Assembly (NCBI GenBank): GCA_964057225.1
Contig: OZ059894.1
Location: forward strand, 16,956,476 to 17,020,475
Direction of reading: 5' to 3'
DNA length: 64,000 bases
Origin: Auanema rhodensis
Lineage: Eukaryota; Nematoda; Chromadorea; Rhabditida; Rhabditidae
The stretch's first letter is position 1; the number at the start of each line of letters is the position of its first letter. The notes beneath the pieces are model-generated. The model saw nothing but the letters and a program-made list of their open reading frames with translations. It had not been told where the DNA came from and did not search any database. This document shows positions 28,301-40,323 of this stretch, piece by piece. A program made the translations under genes and the position numbers.

Positions 28301-31243
28301 CATGTCGCGCTCTCTGATTTCTTCAGTCACCTGATGGCGGATGTTCCTGCACACAGGCCATCTGAGGTCATTTCGAAGTATATAGAGAACCTGCAGAAAT
28401 TAGTTGTTGTATTACTTCTTCCACCACAGGGTGCCAATAGCCTCAGCATGCCCGGCTGGTCTGGCATGCCAGCTCAGTCGCTTATAATAATCTGTCTCAA
28501 CGTCGATACGGTAATTGCCTATTGGTTCTTAATTGGCGGGTACATTTGGCCTAAGATGACCAATTGTTTTTAACCCCCTTCCCTTAGTTAATATGACATG
28601 ATCTCCACTGACAAAATAGAAAATACTGCAAAAAGTACTGTCCAGGTGTTTTGCATGATTGGATTAGAGATGACTTTATCCAAAATCACACAGCAGGACA
28701 TTACGTAAACGTACGGCTGTCAGACACCCAAACCAATCTTATATAATCTTTACTATGTTTATAGTCATAATATATCTGATATTTCTAAATATATAATACA
28801 AACCTGAATTCGAGCTTCATTCAATTTGGTGATTCTCGCTAATTCCTCGCGAACATAGATATCGGGGTAATGGCTTTTCTGGAAGGCATTATCAAGTTCT
28901 GCTAGCTGTTCCTGAGTGAATGTTGTTCGATGACGTCTCCTACAGCTAAAAAGAAACAGTTTCAAAGTTGGATTTTAGCAATTACCTGGCGGGAGTGCTA
29001 GGTACACCAGCTAGACTACTGGAAAACACATTCCCCACACTTTCTGTTTTGATTTTCTTGAAAGCTCCTTCAGTCAAATCTGAAAATACCCCTTGTCACA
29101 TATTCTATGCTTATCATTTTTTTCTTGTTTACAGCTCTTTTGAGCAAATTTTACTGTTAATTATGGCATTAGATAATATTATTTGGATATTTCTATTCAA
29201 CTTTAGTTCGTAGGAAGATAATAGGTTAGAGATTAGGCAACAACTTGCCAGCATGACTACAATAGTTCAATTGTTGAAGATAGACAAGTTAATATCCAGA
29301 AGAACATGAGATAGTTACTTAAGAGGAACAAACACAACCCAGGAGTCATGTACAAAGACAGGGACAGATGTGTGAAGGGGGCTTAAATGTGCGCGAAGAC
29401 GATGAGTCAATTGTCCTCTCCAATTCTTTTCCGTGAATTGAAAGAGATTCGCAAGAAAGGAGAAAAGGAGAGAAAAAAAAGCATAGAGAACAGAAGATAG
29501 AGAGGTTTAGAAAGGGTAAGATTAGTCAAGGATAGACAGAATGACTGAAAGTAGCAGAAGATTGGGGAAGATACTCGAGAATTAACTCCAAATTTGGAAC
29601 AGATATTCATCTGTCTCCTTATACTAATCGACTGATGTGTTTCTTAACCGATTAGTGGATCCTTATTTCTTCCAACAACAGGCACCAGCTATTTTAAGCT
29701 TAATCCTTTTCAGATGTTGGTAATCTTAAAAATTGAATCGAATGGTATACAGACTGTAGCTTTTCCCTTAGCTGCAGTTTCACATTACATCATCATATTT
29801 CATATTATTGAAACAACGTCCTCAAAGTGTATGTGTAAGAAAAAGAAGTATATAGCTATCTATCTCTGATCATTTTCGTCAAAAAAAAAACAATCAGTTG
29901 CTTGAAAAGACTAAGGATGTCCTGGAACCTACTGAAATGGCACACATAAGGGTAACTTCGAAAACATCGTTATGCGTCAACGGCAAGGCGGGGGAAAATA
30001 TTTTTGGAAGCCCATCGACTTGCTGTCTCTTCTTTAACATCCAAATATGGTCTACATGACAACAGAGTAAAGTAAAAGCAAATCATGAGCTGCTGCGAAT
30101 GAAAGAGAGAAAGGCCTTTATCAAGCTGCATGATTTGAGAAAACGTATAGTCTGTATAGATATATTTCATATATCAGAAATATGAAAATGATTAAAAACA
30201 GATGAAGAAGAGAGTTCAGCTTCTGTTCAATGATCACTTGATGTAGCGTTATCGAGTTCAAGCGAAGAAATTCATAGTTCTTGGTAAGCATATCAATTAC
30301 TTCAAAACGTTCAGTTCATTGAACAAGACTATCAATTCCAAAGATTCAGTATTTGAACGTTAGATTTACAAATGAGCTAATTGGAATAGATCTGGAATCA
30401 AAAACCCTTGCTTATAGATAGCTTTGATGTTATAAATTCAAAAAGAACTAAAGAACATTATTGAATGAGAAAAAGATGAATAGATGATATTCGAGTTAAG
30501 AAATAAAGAAAAATGAATATACAGCAGAAGAGAATAAAATCTGAAATTTATAAAATGTGTTTGAACATACCTGCTGCTGATGGATCTCCTAATGGTCGTA
30601 AACTAGCACTCACAGCATCTTGGGGTGTTCCATAATACACAGAAAAGTCATGTAAAGCAGCACCAAGATCTTTACTTTTGTTGGAAACATCCTTAAACTT
30701 AATAATAATATGAATACATGAGATGATTCAAATGAAAGGCTGTTTCATGTCAGCTATGGATTAGATAATCCAACAAATCAGTATTACTGGATAATAGTAA
30801 ATGATAAGTTAGTTGGGCGTTTGGTTTGAAAAATTTGATATTTCTTACAGATGGAAATGATAACGTTCTAGATGAGCACGAGCTAAAATCCGAAAGAGCG
30901 AATGCAAGATGCATGCCTGTGTATGTGGCTGTGCGTAAGGCCCCAGTCACTTCACAATCAAATTTCCATAATGAGTTTATGAGACGAAATATGGGCAGAA
31001 AAGTTAATTATTGGACCTCCTACAGTAGGGATGAGACTTAAAGAACAGACATAGATGAATACTGATTGAATTCATAGGTGTGAAAAACATGTATCACTTT
31101 GGCAGAGATCAAGCCAAATGTGAATTTGGAATTGTAACCACACGAGGGTACCATACTTAAACAATACAACATACCTGTGAAGATGGCTGACTATTCGTTG
31201 TAGTTGTAGTTGTTGATGTTGAATTGTCGATTGATTCACTCAT
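25312..31243 (-). CDS. unc-42: Paired-like (Q50) homeodomain transcription factor, probably UNC-42
   Basis: Complete 263-residue model in eight exons: 31243-31175, 30691-30571, 29079-28986, 28945-28804, 26036-25980, 25926-25823, 25775-25692, 25432-25312. All frames join and end in TAA. The homeodomain spans residues 97-156: [20 protein letters not shown], then [20 protein letters not shown], with [12 protein letters not shown] on the next exon. Trp48, Gln50 and Asn51 are present; Gln50 marks the paired-like class, and there is no paired domain. The intron just before VWFQ interrupts helix 3, a common position. The C-terminus carries a short conserved-looking block, [14 protein letters not shown] (residues about 234-247). 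Residue pattern and length fit nematode UNC-42, a neuronal terminal selector for interneurons and motor neurons; this is recalled, not searched. Start chosen as the first ATG after a TTTTTTTAG acceptor; the frame is also open upstream. The penultimate junction could alternatively read through to an immediate TAA. Confidence 0.9.
26037..28803. other. Long homeobox-gene intron splitting the homeodomain, with GC-richer patches
   Basis: A 2.8-kb intron between the codons for ARIQ and VWFQ. Segments around 27030-27300 and 27940-28560 are visibly less AT-rich than the surroundings and contain TAATTA/TAATTG-type homeodomain cores. No exon or nested gene could be supported. Positive autoregulation is known for unc-42-type selectors, so an enhancer here is plausible but inferred. 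Confidence 0.4.
29080..30570. other. 1.5-kb homeobox-gene intron, no gene seen
   Basis: Intron between the exon ending PLGDPSAA and the exon starting [11 protein letters not shown]-rich with purine tracts near 29440-29520; no reading frame with matching splice sites. Confidence 0.45.
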
Positions 31244-32974
31244 GATACGTAAACGTACTGCTGGATTGTGGCTCTGACTAAAAAAGGTATGAGCACTGAA
31301 CTGACTGGGCTGGGCTTCGGGTTTGGGCTGGGCCCCGGACGGACGGACGACGTACGAGAGAGAAATAAGAGAAGAAGAAGGAACTGGAGAGGGAGACAGA
31401 AAGAGAGAGTAAGGAAAACTAGAACAGGATAAGGGAGAGGGAAAGAGAGGGAGAGAGAAAGGAAAAATAGAAATAGAAAGGTTCACATACAAAGCTGGAG
31501 CAGAAGTTGTAAGCAACAGAATAGAAGTGGAAGTAAAACGAAGACATTGCCTACCATAGCGATGACGGAAAGAAGAAGAAAATGATGATATGGAAGTAAC
31601 TGGACGAACAAACTAGGAAACTTTCTTTGCAAAAAATTCAGATCTGTGATTGTGACAGCACAGTTTTCTAACGAATGTTCTATTCCGCTTGAAAGAAGAT
31701 CATCTAAGAGAGATCAAGAAAAATTTTACAGTAGAAGGAGTAAAAGAAATAAAGACGGACGCAGAGAGAATAAGAAAAAATATAACGAGAAATTATCAAA
31801 AGGAGATTTTGCCAAAAGCGAAGAGAGAAGCACAGAAAGAAGAGAGCGAAATACAACTAAGAAAGACGTAGAAACCTCAAGAGACGATCACATAATCAGA
31901 GATTCTACTATGGCCTCGAGGTATAGGCAGTTTCGAGAGAGAGCTAGAGAGAAAGGAACCATGGAGAGAACGAGACAGACTTTCATCCACATGGCACTAC
32001 CGTATGCCATGCGTTTTGCTGCTCTTTACTAGCTGGTCGGAGGCCTTCCTCTCCTCCTCTCATCTACCCCTGTCTCTGAGCTTGTCTCCACCCACTTTTT
32101 CCACAGCTTGAGTTGAAGGCTGAGACAATTGCTGTGTGTCTCATATATTGGCATGGTCTCTAGGAGATAGCCACGCCTCCGCGGAGCTGCTTGATTGGCT
32201 CGCCTGATCCAATTATCAGCCACTCGGGCCTTTTTCCACAGAAAGTAGAAGGCAGACAAGTCTGTTCGATAAGCTTAGCCCTAGGGGCAGAAGGAGAAAA
32301 GATAGGGGCGAATGTGCCTGAGGAGAAGGGAGAGTGGGGAGTACTGATTCGGTTATGATAATGTGATGCTCTCATACATACACATTCATATAAGAAGCTA
32401 ACTCGTGTAAGCATACTACATAAGAGCAACTAGCCTATAGCTGCCGAAAGCTTCATGATTTATTTTATAAAAAAAAACAATTTTTTTCTTTTTATCCAAA
32501 TATCATTTGCAGTATTTGTTTATTATTTTTGTTTATAATCGTGAAAATTAGCTTAACATAAGAAAAAAAGAAAAAAAAAGAAATAAGTTAAATAGATTTA
32601 GGTAAAGTAATTCAATGAGCATTGTCTTCTTTTTCCAATTGTTCCTGCAATTCACTTCAGCATTCCATTTTTCTCCTTACCAGTCTGTCGGTGCCTTGTC
32701 TATGAAGCACGTTTCAAATCCTCTTTTTCTTCAAAAAAATGATATTTTTGTATTATTTTCTGTTATTCTAGCACCTAATATCTACTGCTGTCTCAAGTCT
32801 TCATAAACTCAACGTTTCCTTTCACGCAAACACCAGTGCTTGCCATTTTCGTTTGAAACTCACTTTTCAACCATGTGATCATATCTCAAACAAAGTTCTT
32901 GAAATTACTTCAAATACAGTACATTCAACTTCAGTTCATCTGGTACAGCCTGAATTAGTTCACTTGTCCTGATT

Positions 32975-32995
32975 GTCGATGTCGATGTCGATGAT
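32975..32995. repeat. GTCGAT hexamer repeat
   Basis: Three tandem GTCGAT units followed by GATGG, in the region upstream of the homeobox gene. Confidence 0.8.
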
Positions 32996-35353
32996 GGATG
33001 CCGCAACTATATTAATATTCTGATGTTGTGTATTTGTTGGAAGACAGAAAAGTCATATACAACATATAATGTCAAATGATTTGTTCTGCTTTGAACTTAC
33101 TATATGTATGTATATAAGTATAATCTATTTAAAATATATAACATACATGCATATGTATAATACCATATACTACATGCTTGCATATGTATGCTAGAAGTAG
33201 TATATAGAAGGTTAGAGAATCAATATTAACCAAATGTCTTTTTACATATACAATGTACATGTATAGCTGAATATTAAAAAGATCCAAGACAGCCGGATGT
33301 TTCTTAATTTTTTGTCATCCAGATGAGTATCCTTTACACATACACACCATCTGAGCATGATCCGCCTTGTCAAGTGGCTCTCAGATTGCGCAAGCCAAAA
33401 GGCAAAAAGATATTGGAGCACAGTGATCGTCATCATGTTCACAGCCTTATTAGTATTCTCTAAGAGGTGAAGTGCTCGTCGATAGAATAATAATTCAATG
33501 AAAAACCTATACATTGAACCATCTTTCCGTCTAATATCCACTTTTATCCATTATGTCGCCTTTTTTTATCCACTTCTTATGTTTCTTTTATCTACTCATC
33601 TCATATGCAATTGTACATTGTTTTAGTGATTGTTTCTTTTTGCAAGGATTAACCTACACTTATGTGAAATTATATGAGATTAAAGGAATTATTATTATAA
33701 ACATTCTAATAAAATTATGTAAATTCATCAACAAATAGTATAAATACCACCCAGTTAAATATTCTAACTGTTTGTACCTCATTTCATGAAAGATTATGTT
33801 TGCAGAATTTACTAATACTCTATATTATATCAAGTTTTCTCCAATTTCTACAATAAAGGCAAATCTATTATCGTATTCTATATTGTAAAGCTATATGAAA
33901 GGAATTGTAATCTGCATCTCTAATCATATATCCAATAAACAGTATTCGTATATTATTCCGCAAATTTTCAATGAAAAATGAAAGAAATAAGACGTTATCT
34001 TAACTATGCGTATATTGTAGATACTTATTCTACTTGTTCAGATTGGACGGTCACGATGGAGTTGTAGTTAATGAGACATAGACTAAGTTTCTTGAAAGAT
34101 AATTAGCATGCAAAAAGAGGACATGTGTGTGGCTATTGTGGATGACTAGTCATCTAAGGATCTTCTTCTTCTGTTACCAGCATATAGCAACCAGCATAAC
34201 CAACCATCAGCCAGTCAGTGACAGACCTTCTGATCAGTCCTTACCCTCCTGGAAAACCCTCTCTAAGACAGCATACTGGCCTCATCTTATTCTTCTTCTC
34301 CTCGTCGTCTAGCTAATTAGTCAATGAAGCGCGATTGTTCCCTCTTGGTTCTATTGTTGACTTTCATGCACAGAATGGCTGTCACACATCTGGGTATACT
34401 GTAGTGTTACATTATAGACACAAGATTTTCCAATGAATATTTATGATTAAAAAACAACTAAGGTAACAAATAAAAAACTGCGAAAAAACAAACAGATTCA
34501 TAAAAATCTATTTATAATTCAAATTTTATATAATTGTTTTGATAATTATAAATATAAAGTTAAGCAAATTTAAGTAGTTTAGAAATATTTTTGTAATCTC
34601 TCTAAGTGACGTAATTTATTTTTTTTCCATTCTTTTCATTTGGATTTTGACATTTCGTCTTTTTTTAAATTTTTTCTCAATCACAAATTTATTCAAATAA
34701 TTATCTCAAATGCCACGCAAAAGTTGTGTTGAATTGCAATTGAATAGAAACATTCATTCACGTCAACATACGTCACAACACGTGAAACTGTGAATTAATT
34801 TTTTTAAAAATTCGCGTGGTGAACGGTTGCTCATGTAAGTTTTATTTATTTTATTCATTTAACATATGTATATGATATTGTGATTATATTGTATATTGTA
34901 TATTCATTATTTTATTTCATGATGATAAAGTTTATTTAGTCTCATTTTATATATTATAATACAATTCTAAAAATATTTTATTTTTTTACCCATTTGTTGC
35001 TTTTCTTTTCTTTAAATACGAACTTAAAGCATTATTCAATTATATTGCCTAGCTACAGACAAAATTAAATCAAAATGAAATTGAAATACATAGTATATAA
35101 ATTGGATATTATTACCTGTTAAATACTTATTACACAGATTTATGAATATAGAAATATTCTAATTAAAAATATTAATAGCAGGGAAATAGTTTGAATGAAG
35201 AAACAGGAAATATAAAATTACTTATATTACTCAAGTTTATTCATAACTCATCCTCTCATGGGATCTTATAAATTGAAATCATTTTCGCTTACTCAAAATA
35301 CGATCTAATTCAATCTTCAAGTAATCAAACTTAGAACACATTGCGCATCGTTA

Positions 35354-35369
35354 TTACTACTACTACTAC
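35354..35369. repeat. (TAC)5 microsatellite
   Basis: Five TAC/ACT units in intergenic DNA about 0.8 kb before the gene at 36179. Confidence 0.8.
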
Positions 35370-36178
35370 CAGAGTGTTATTTGAATTATTTGCTATGAAA
35401 CGATTATTATTATAACTGAAACTTGGGAAAAGGAAATAAAAAATATCCATTTTTACTCAGAAAACTAAAATAAATAAATAAAAGAAAATAGAACCAAAGA
35501 AAGACTGATGATTTTTTGATATTTAGCCATCTTCCTTGCTTACAACTGAATGCCATTAAGATCTGTTGAAAGCAATATAATTGCTCAAATAAAGCTGTAC
35601 ATTGACTTTTCGATTTAAATTATTCACATTGAATAGTTGAAGCTAACCAGTAAATGTTGCTTTTGGTCATAGTTTAGAAATATCTGGTTAAATATCAACA
35701 CATTTAAGTTCATCCTTATTCTTTTCTTTTATTATAAAGAGAAAGCAATCTGTATGTTGAGCTGACTGAACTAAAAGTTCAAAACTGCAAAATCGCAAAT
35801 TATGTCCCTTCCAGTTAGCATGTTCCTTTATTTTTTTTTGTGAGCGTGGCTTTGATTTGTCGAATTATTCTCGTCCATCTAGCGCTATGTATTTTAGGAT
35901 GACTATGTCATCTGGAGTTTGAAGCTACTTCGTTAAGACTCTATCCTTCTAACATTGAATTCTCTCTCACCCCATCTTTCCTCTATTTCTGACTCATACT
36001 AGATTTGATACCATACTGACCCTCCGTCTTCAACACATCTCAAACACTCGTTTTCTTATTTTCACACTTTCCAAGTATTTTGGTTTAGCATTCCCAACTA
36101 ATTTTACCTCATTGTGAAATATTTTCTATTTCTATTTTTTTTCTTCATTCTTAGATATTATAGTTTTGGTATGATTAA

Positions 36179-37659
36179 ATGGCCTCGACTGGTCCCCAAT
36201 GGAGTTTATACCCATTATTAGCTATTATAGCATTCGTATGTTTTAAATATAACTTGAATAATCTTAGATTTCTTAATTTTAAGTGTGAATTTTCCTGTGG
36301 ATTAGTACATCTAACATTTTGTCTTCCATTTTATTTTCTTCTATTACCAATTATAAATGGAGTTTTGGGTCTTCTGGCCTCTTTTCATGCAATTTTTCTC
36401 AGATACCCAAACAGGTAAATATCAATTTTCAAGTTTTTCTTAGATGATTCATTCCATTTAGATGCGATTTTGTGCTCCAACTTATCTGCACAGCATTCGC
36501 ATTTTGGTTTGTTATAACATCATGTATGGAGTCGTATTGTTTAGGAGACTACAATCGTTAGTTTTAAGTTTATTATTCTAAAAAACTCATTGTGAGCTAG
36601 TTGACTCTTCAACGTTTGATACAAAGAAAAGAGAATGTTTCAAACTAACTTCTTCAGAGGAAGTGCAATCAACAGGCGATGGTGTTTGTTATGGACTTAA
36701 ATATCGAACTAATTCTTTCGTTCTATCGTGTTTGGATTTCTTGGGACCTTTACAGCATTCCTTACTCCATAAACTTGGTTGGGAGCCAAAAGATAGAGAC
36801 GGAATACGCTTTTTCATGGCATGTACATTGAGTGTATTATCTGTTATTCACTTATGTTGTACAACAGCTCTTACATTCTATAGTGCAATTGAAACAAAGT
36901 ATTAGTTTTTATTATTTCAAAGATGAATACATGAAAATATTTAGAATTCGTTTATATTCCTATCATTATCAAGTTGTTGTTGGCATATTCGTGTTTTTTA
37001 CAGGTATTTTTCATCTTAGGTAAGATTTTCATCTTCTAACTTTCAAATACATTTTCTTATATATTTTAGATATTGTTGCACATTCTTTTTTCTCGGTCTT
37101 CCTATTTTCATCGGAGGATATTCTGTTCTTCAAGGTATTCCAATTGTTTTAACTCTTTTAAAATTTAAAAACCTTAAATATCCAAATTTAATTTATCATT
37201 CAGGTTCTATAACTTGGAGAACTCGATGTCACGGCTCGTGGACTAGAGCTTTGAATATCGTAGGATCTGCTATATCTCTTATGCTTTTTGCTTCAACCTT
37301 ATTTGGATTTTTTTGTTGGTTTCACAGGTAATAATAATATAATATTTCTAAAAAAATGTTTTTTTTATTTGAGAGGTCAATCTCCTCGCATGATAACGAG
37401 ACATTGTCATTGGCGTCCAAAATCAGAAGAGTATTGCATACGTGTAATTCATTTCTCACTACCCTACATCGATTGGCTTCCAGAAGAAACGGATCGAGAA
37501 ATTGCTGTTGTTCAGGTTTATAGATGATCAAGTAATATCTTTGATAAGTTTTTCTTTCAGATAGCAGTGTATTCATTTCTTTCAATACTTTCGTTATTGC
37601 AATTTTGTTTTTCAATGCGGTCTGCTTTTTCAACTAAACATGTTGCTCTATACTATTAA
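36179..37659 (+). CDS. Multi-pass membrane protein of unknown function
   Basis: Complete nine-exon model, 342 residues: 36179-36235, 36284-36414, 36462-36556, 36658-36898, 36945-37019, 37070-37134, 37204-37327, 37374-37515, 37561-37659 (TAA). Hydrophobic stretches suggest six to eight membrane spans, for example PFYFLLLPIINGVLGLL, LICTAFAFWFVITSC, ACTLSVLSVIHLCCTTAL, VVVGIFVFFTGIF, CCTFFFLGLPIFIGG, VGSAISLMLFASTLFGFFC and AVYSFLSILSLLQF. Between them are Cys-containing loops and a charged loop, RHCHWRPKSEEYC. There is no recognisable pore, transporter or receptor motif, and the family is not recognised. The two halves have a similar span order, which hints at internal duplication. The first intron (36236-36283, 48 nt) is a multiple of three without stops, so its removal is not certain. 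The start is a few bases after a TTCATTCTTAG acceptor region, and an AATAAA lies at 37703. Confidence 0.78.
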
Positions 37660-38600
37660 CTTTTTCAGAAAAACAGTTCAGAAACTATATTTTATTTTAT
37701 TCAATAAATATAAAAATTTTATTTCATTGTTTATTTTCTTTCACATATAGAAGAGAAAATTTTTCTCAAAAGGACGACAGCATTGAAGACTAATTTCTAA
37801 AGAACAAAGCACATCAATAGAAGAATCTCAGATAATTATATTATCTCAAACGTATTTCTCTTCTATTTTCAACTCTTTTTTGTGACAAATCTATCTATCA
37901 CCACCAACTGAGAAATTTCTTAATTATGTATTTATGAGAGAAATAGATTTTCAGATATACATTCTCCTTAAGTATCAAGTACCATTCGTACTAACTCTAA
38001 TGTAGGTTCAATATTTTAAAACTTCATAGCTTGTGACATAATAAAATATTTGAATAATTTTAATTTTCATAATACTTTTAAACAAATTTAATCTGAGAAA
38101 ACAATATTTGAGATTGAAATTGAGTTTATCATCTTCAGTTTTTTTTTCATTAGAAAATACAACATCTAGAACATCTTCATCATAGAACAACATGAAATGT
38201 TAAACTAAAATTTCAATTATTCAAAGCCGTTAGGAAATGCTCTCGAAATATAAATGAAAAATCATTTCTTTATATGGGTCTAATCGTTTATGTGATTTCT
38301 TATTTTTCATCTCAAGGGTTCTTCGAATAAATTGAATGGTAATCCTTCTCGCTTTCACTGCTTGCTCTCTTGTTAGCAAGTAATAGGTCTATTTACAGCT
38401 TTTATTTCCATTACATATCCATATTTTTGTTGTTTTTTGTTTGAATTTCACAAAAAGCTTATGAAATCATGTTTTTAACGTTTTGCCACATGTTAATATA
38501 ACAAAAATTTAAAAAAGAATTTTTCTAATGTTTCAAGTGAAATAAAATCATTTAATTAACTCATTTCTGATTTCAAATAATATTATTAATTATCTTTAGA
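37660..38600. other. Intergenic, 0.94 kb
   Basis: Contains the poly(A) signal of the upstream gene at 37703-37708, then AT-rich sequence. No coding exon or repeat of note. The distance is longer than usual for nematode operon spacing. Confidence 0.5.
37703..37708 (+). terminator. AATAAA poly(A) signal
   Basis: Canonical signal 44 bp after the stop codon of the membrane-protein gene ending at 37659. Confidence 0.7.
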
Positions 38601-39311
38601 ATGGATTTTGAATTTCGTAGTTGTTGCTGTCATATATCAATTGCGGTAGCTGTGATGTGTACAATGGAAATAGCTGCTATCGTACTCACATATGTTACAA
38701 GTGATCTTATTCATCTAAATATTATTTAAATAATATTCATAATATAGATATTAGCCATCCATTGATGGTATGTCATGCTTATAACGTAAGTATTACGCAA
38801 TCGTTAGCATCTGAGCCACAGATGACAGAACATCGTCTCTGTACAACGAATGGACCTCTTCTATTTTGGATAATGCTTCATCTTTTTACTGATGCAGCTG
38901 CCTTAGTAAGTTATACTACTATTTGTTTTTTTAAAGTTTTCATTTATTTATTTTTGATTAGGTTGCCATTCAAACTATTAAACATCAATTATTAATTCCT
39001 TATCTAATAACTACTGTAATGGATGTCCTAATGGCTTCTGCGTACATCTGCGTTCTCTTTTTTCAAATGATCTTGGGAGATAAGATTGATACAGTAAGTT
39101 TTGGCAGTAAGCAGTTTCTATTTCTATATATACATTTTTCTTTTAATCCACTTTTCAGTCACTTCCTATCTTCATGGTTTTCATTTTATTTTTCAAATTT
39201 TATGACTTAATCTGTGGACGTAGGCTGTATTGGTTTCTACAATGGCGATTCGATTCACGATTCACACCCCGATCTACAGTAATACGAGATGATGATCATT
39301 TTCAATTTTGA
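38601..39311 (+). CDS. Four-span membrane protein, nematode tetraspan type, unassigned
   Basis: Complete four-exon model of 180 residues: 38601-38700, 38748-38905, 38962-39093, 39159-39311 (TGA). Four hydrophobic spans: ISIAVAVMCTMEIAAIVLTY; LLFWIMLHLFTDAAALVAIQ; ITTVMDVLMASAYICVLFFQ; LPIFMVFILFFKFYDLI. The N-terminus has a Cys cluster (RSCCCHIS), which could be a lipidation or metal site. The tail is short, basic then acidic (FDSRFTPRSTVIRDDDHFQF). The topology resembles small nematode four-span proteins and LAPTM-like lysosomal proteins, but no family signature is clear. The first donor (A|GTGATC) is weak, so the loop sequence after span 1 is the least certain part. The ATG follows a TATCTTTAG acceptor by one base, suggesting trans-splicing. 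Confidence 0.78.
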
Positions 39312-39687
39312 GTTTTAAATTAGGGAAATATACTGAAATATATGTATATTGATAATCAGTTTCATAAAACATTTTAAGATGTAATGTATAATCACCTCAT
39401 TTTTTGCATATAAATAAATATATATTTAAATAAACAACTTTTATTTTGTTATAATTCATTTGTAATAGATAATATTTTTTAGAAAAATTTATATTATATA
39501 TATGTATATATTGGTTTATACAATAAATAAGAGAAATTATATTTAACTACTATTTTCCAAATTAATTTGTATGTTCAACCTCTCACATGATTTTTCGTAT
39601 TATTCTTTTCATATTTCATTAAGGAGTTAATGTCGAGAAATGCTTTATTCACTTGATTACAGACATTGAGTACATGTTTCGAGGTAT
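39312..39687. other. Convergent 3' intergenic spacer
   Basis: AT-rich 376-bp spacer between the convergent four-span gene and the polyQ gene. Several AATAAA-like motifs; no coding signal. Confidence 0.5.
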
Positions 39688-40266
39688 TCAGTTGTGGAAT
39701 CTTTGACGTTTGGTCAATCCATTGCTTGTTGCAATAGCTGCCCATGGGTCATTGGATGCAAATACAGAGCTTGGAGTTGTAGTTGTAGGTGTTGAAGCTA
39801 AATATTAAATGTTTAACTACATATTTCATAGTTGATGATACCAGAAGATTTGCGATGAGCAAGGGTAGTCATGGTCTGAACATCAGGTGTAGATGGCAGT
39901 CTTTCATAAACTGTGCCTTGGTTAAATCCATAACCAGTTATGACAGAAACAGATGAATCTGAAGGAGATGTAGCGGTTTCAGCTGGAATTTCTAGAAAGA
40001 AAAAAGTTTATTCTAAAGGGATTGTTTGAAGTTGTTTGAAAACCATATGTCGATGGTGCAGATTCAGTGACGGCCTTTTGAGTTTGAGGAACGAAAGGCT
40101 GACGATACATAATGTATGGATGTCCTCCAATGTTTTGAACAGATGTACCGTATCCCATAGGATACTCGGAATGTGAATTGCTAGTGGGCAATTGGTATAA
40201 AGCTCCATATTGAGCATTGTTAACTAAAATTGCATATTATTTTTCAAAATGACTTTTAAATTTACC

Positions 40267-40323
<57 letters not shown>

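Larger units (their letters stand above)
31269..36178. other. 4.9-kb gene-free region between divergent homeobox and membrane-protein genes
   Basis: Upstream of both the minus-strand homeobox gene and the plus-strand gene at 36179. It starts with a GC-rich block (31300-31350, GGGCTGGG and CGGACGGACGGACG repeats), passes through GA-rich DNA to about 32030, then becomes AT-rich. Simple repeats include GATGTC units at 32975-32995 and (TAC)n at 35354-35369. Inverted CACGTG-type motifs lie near 34755-34815. No coding exon could be supported. Promoters for both flanking genes must lie here. Confidence 0.55.

Noticed and set aside
28334-28573. Plus-strand frame in a GC-richer part of the homeobox intron
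   Set aside because: No coding signature, no splice pairing, and opposite orientation to the gene. Kept only as a base-composition anomaly.
31646-32032. Plus-strand frame of 128 codons rich in Lys, Arg and Glu
   Set aside because: It runs through GA-rich low-complexity DNA that produces such frames by chance. No splice sites, domain or poly(A) context.
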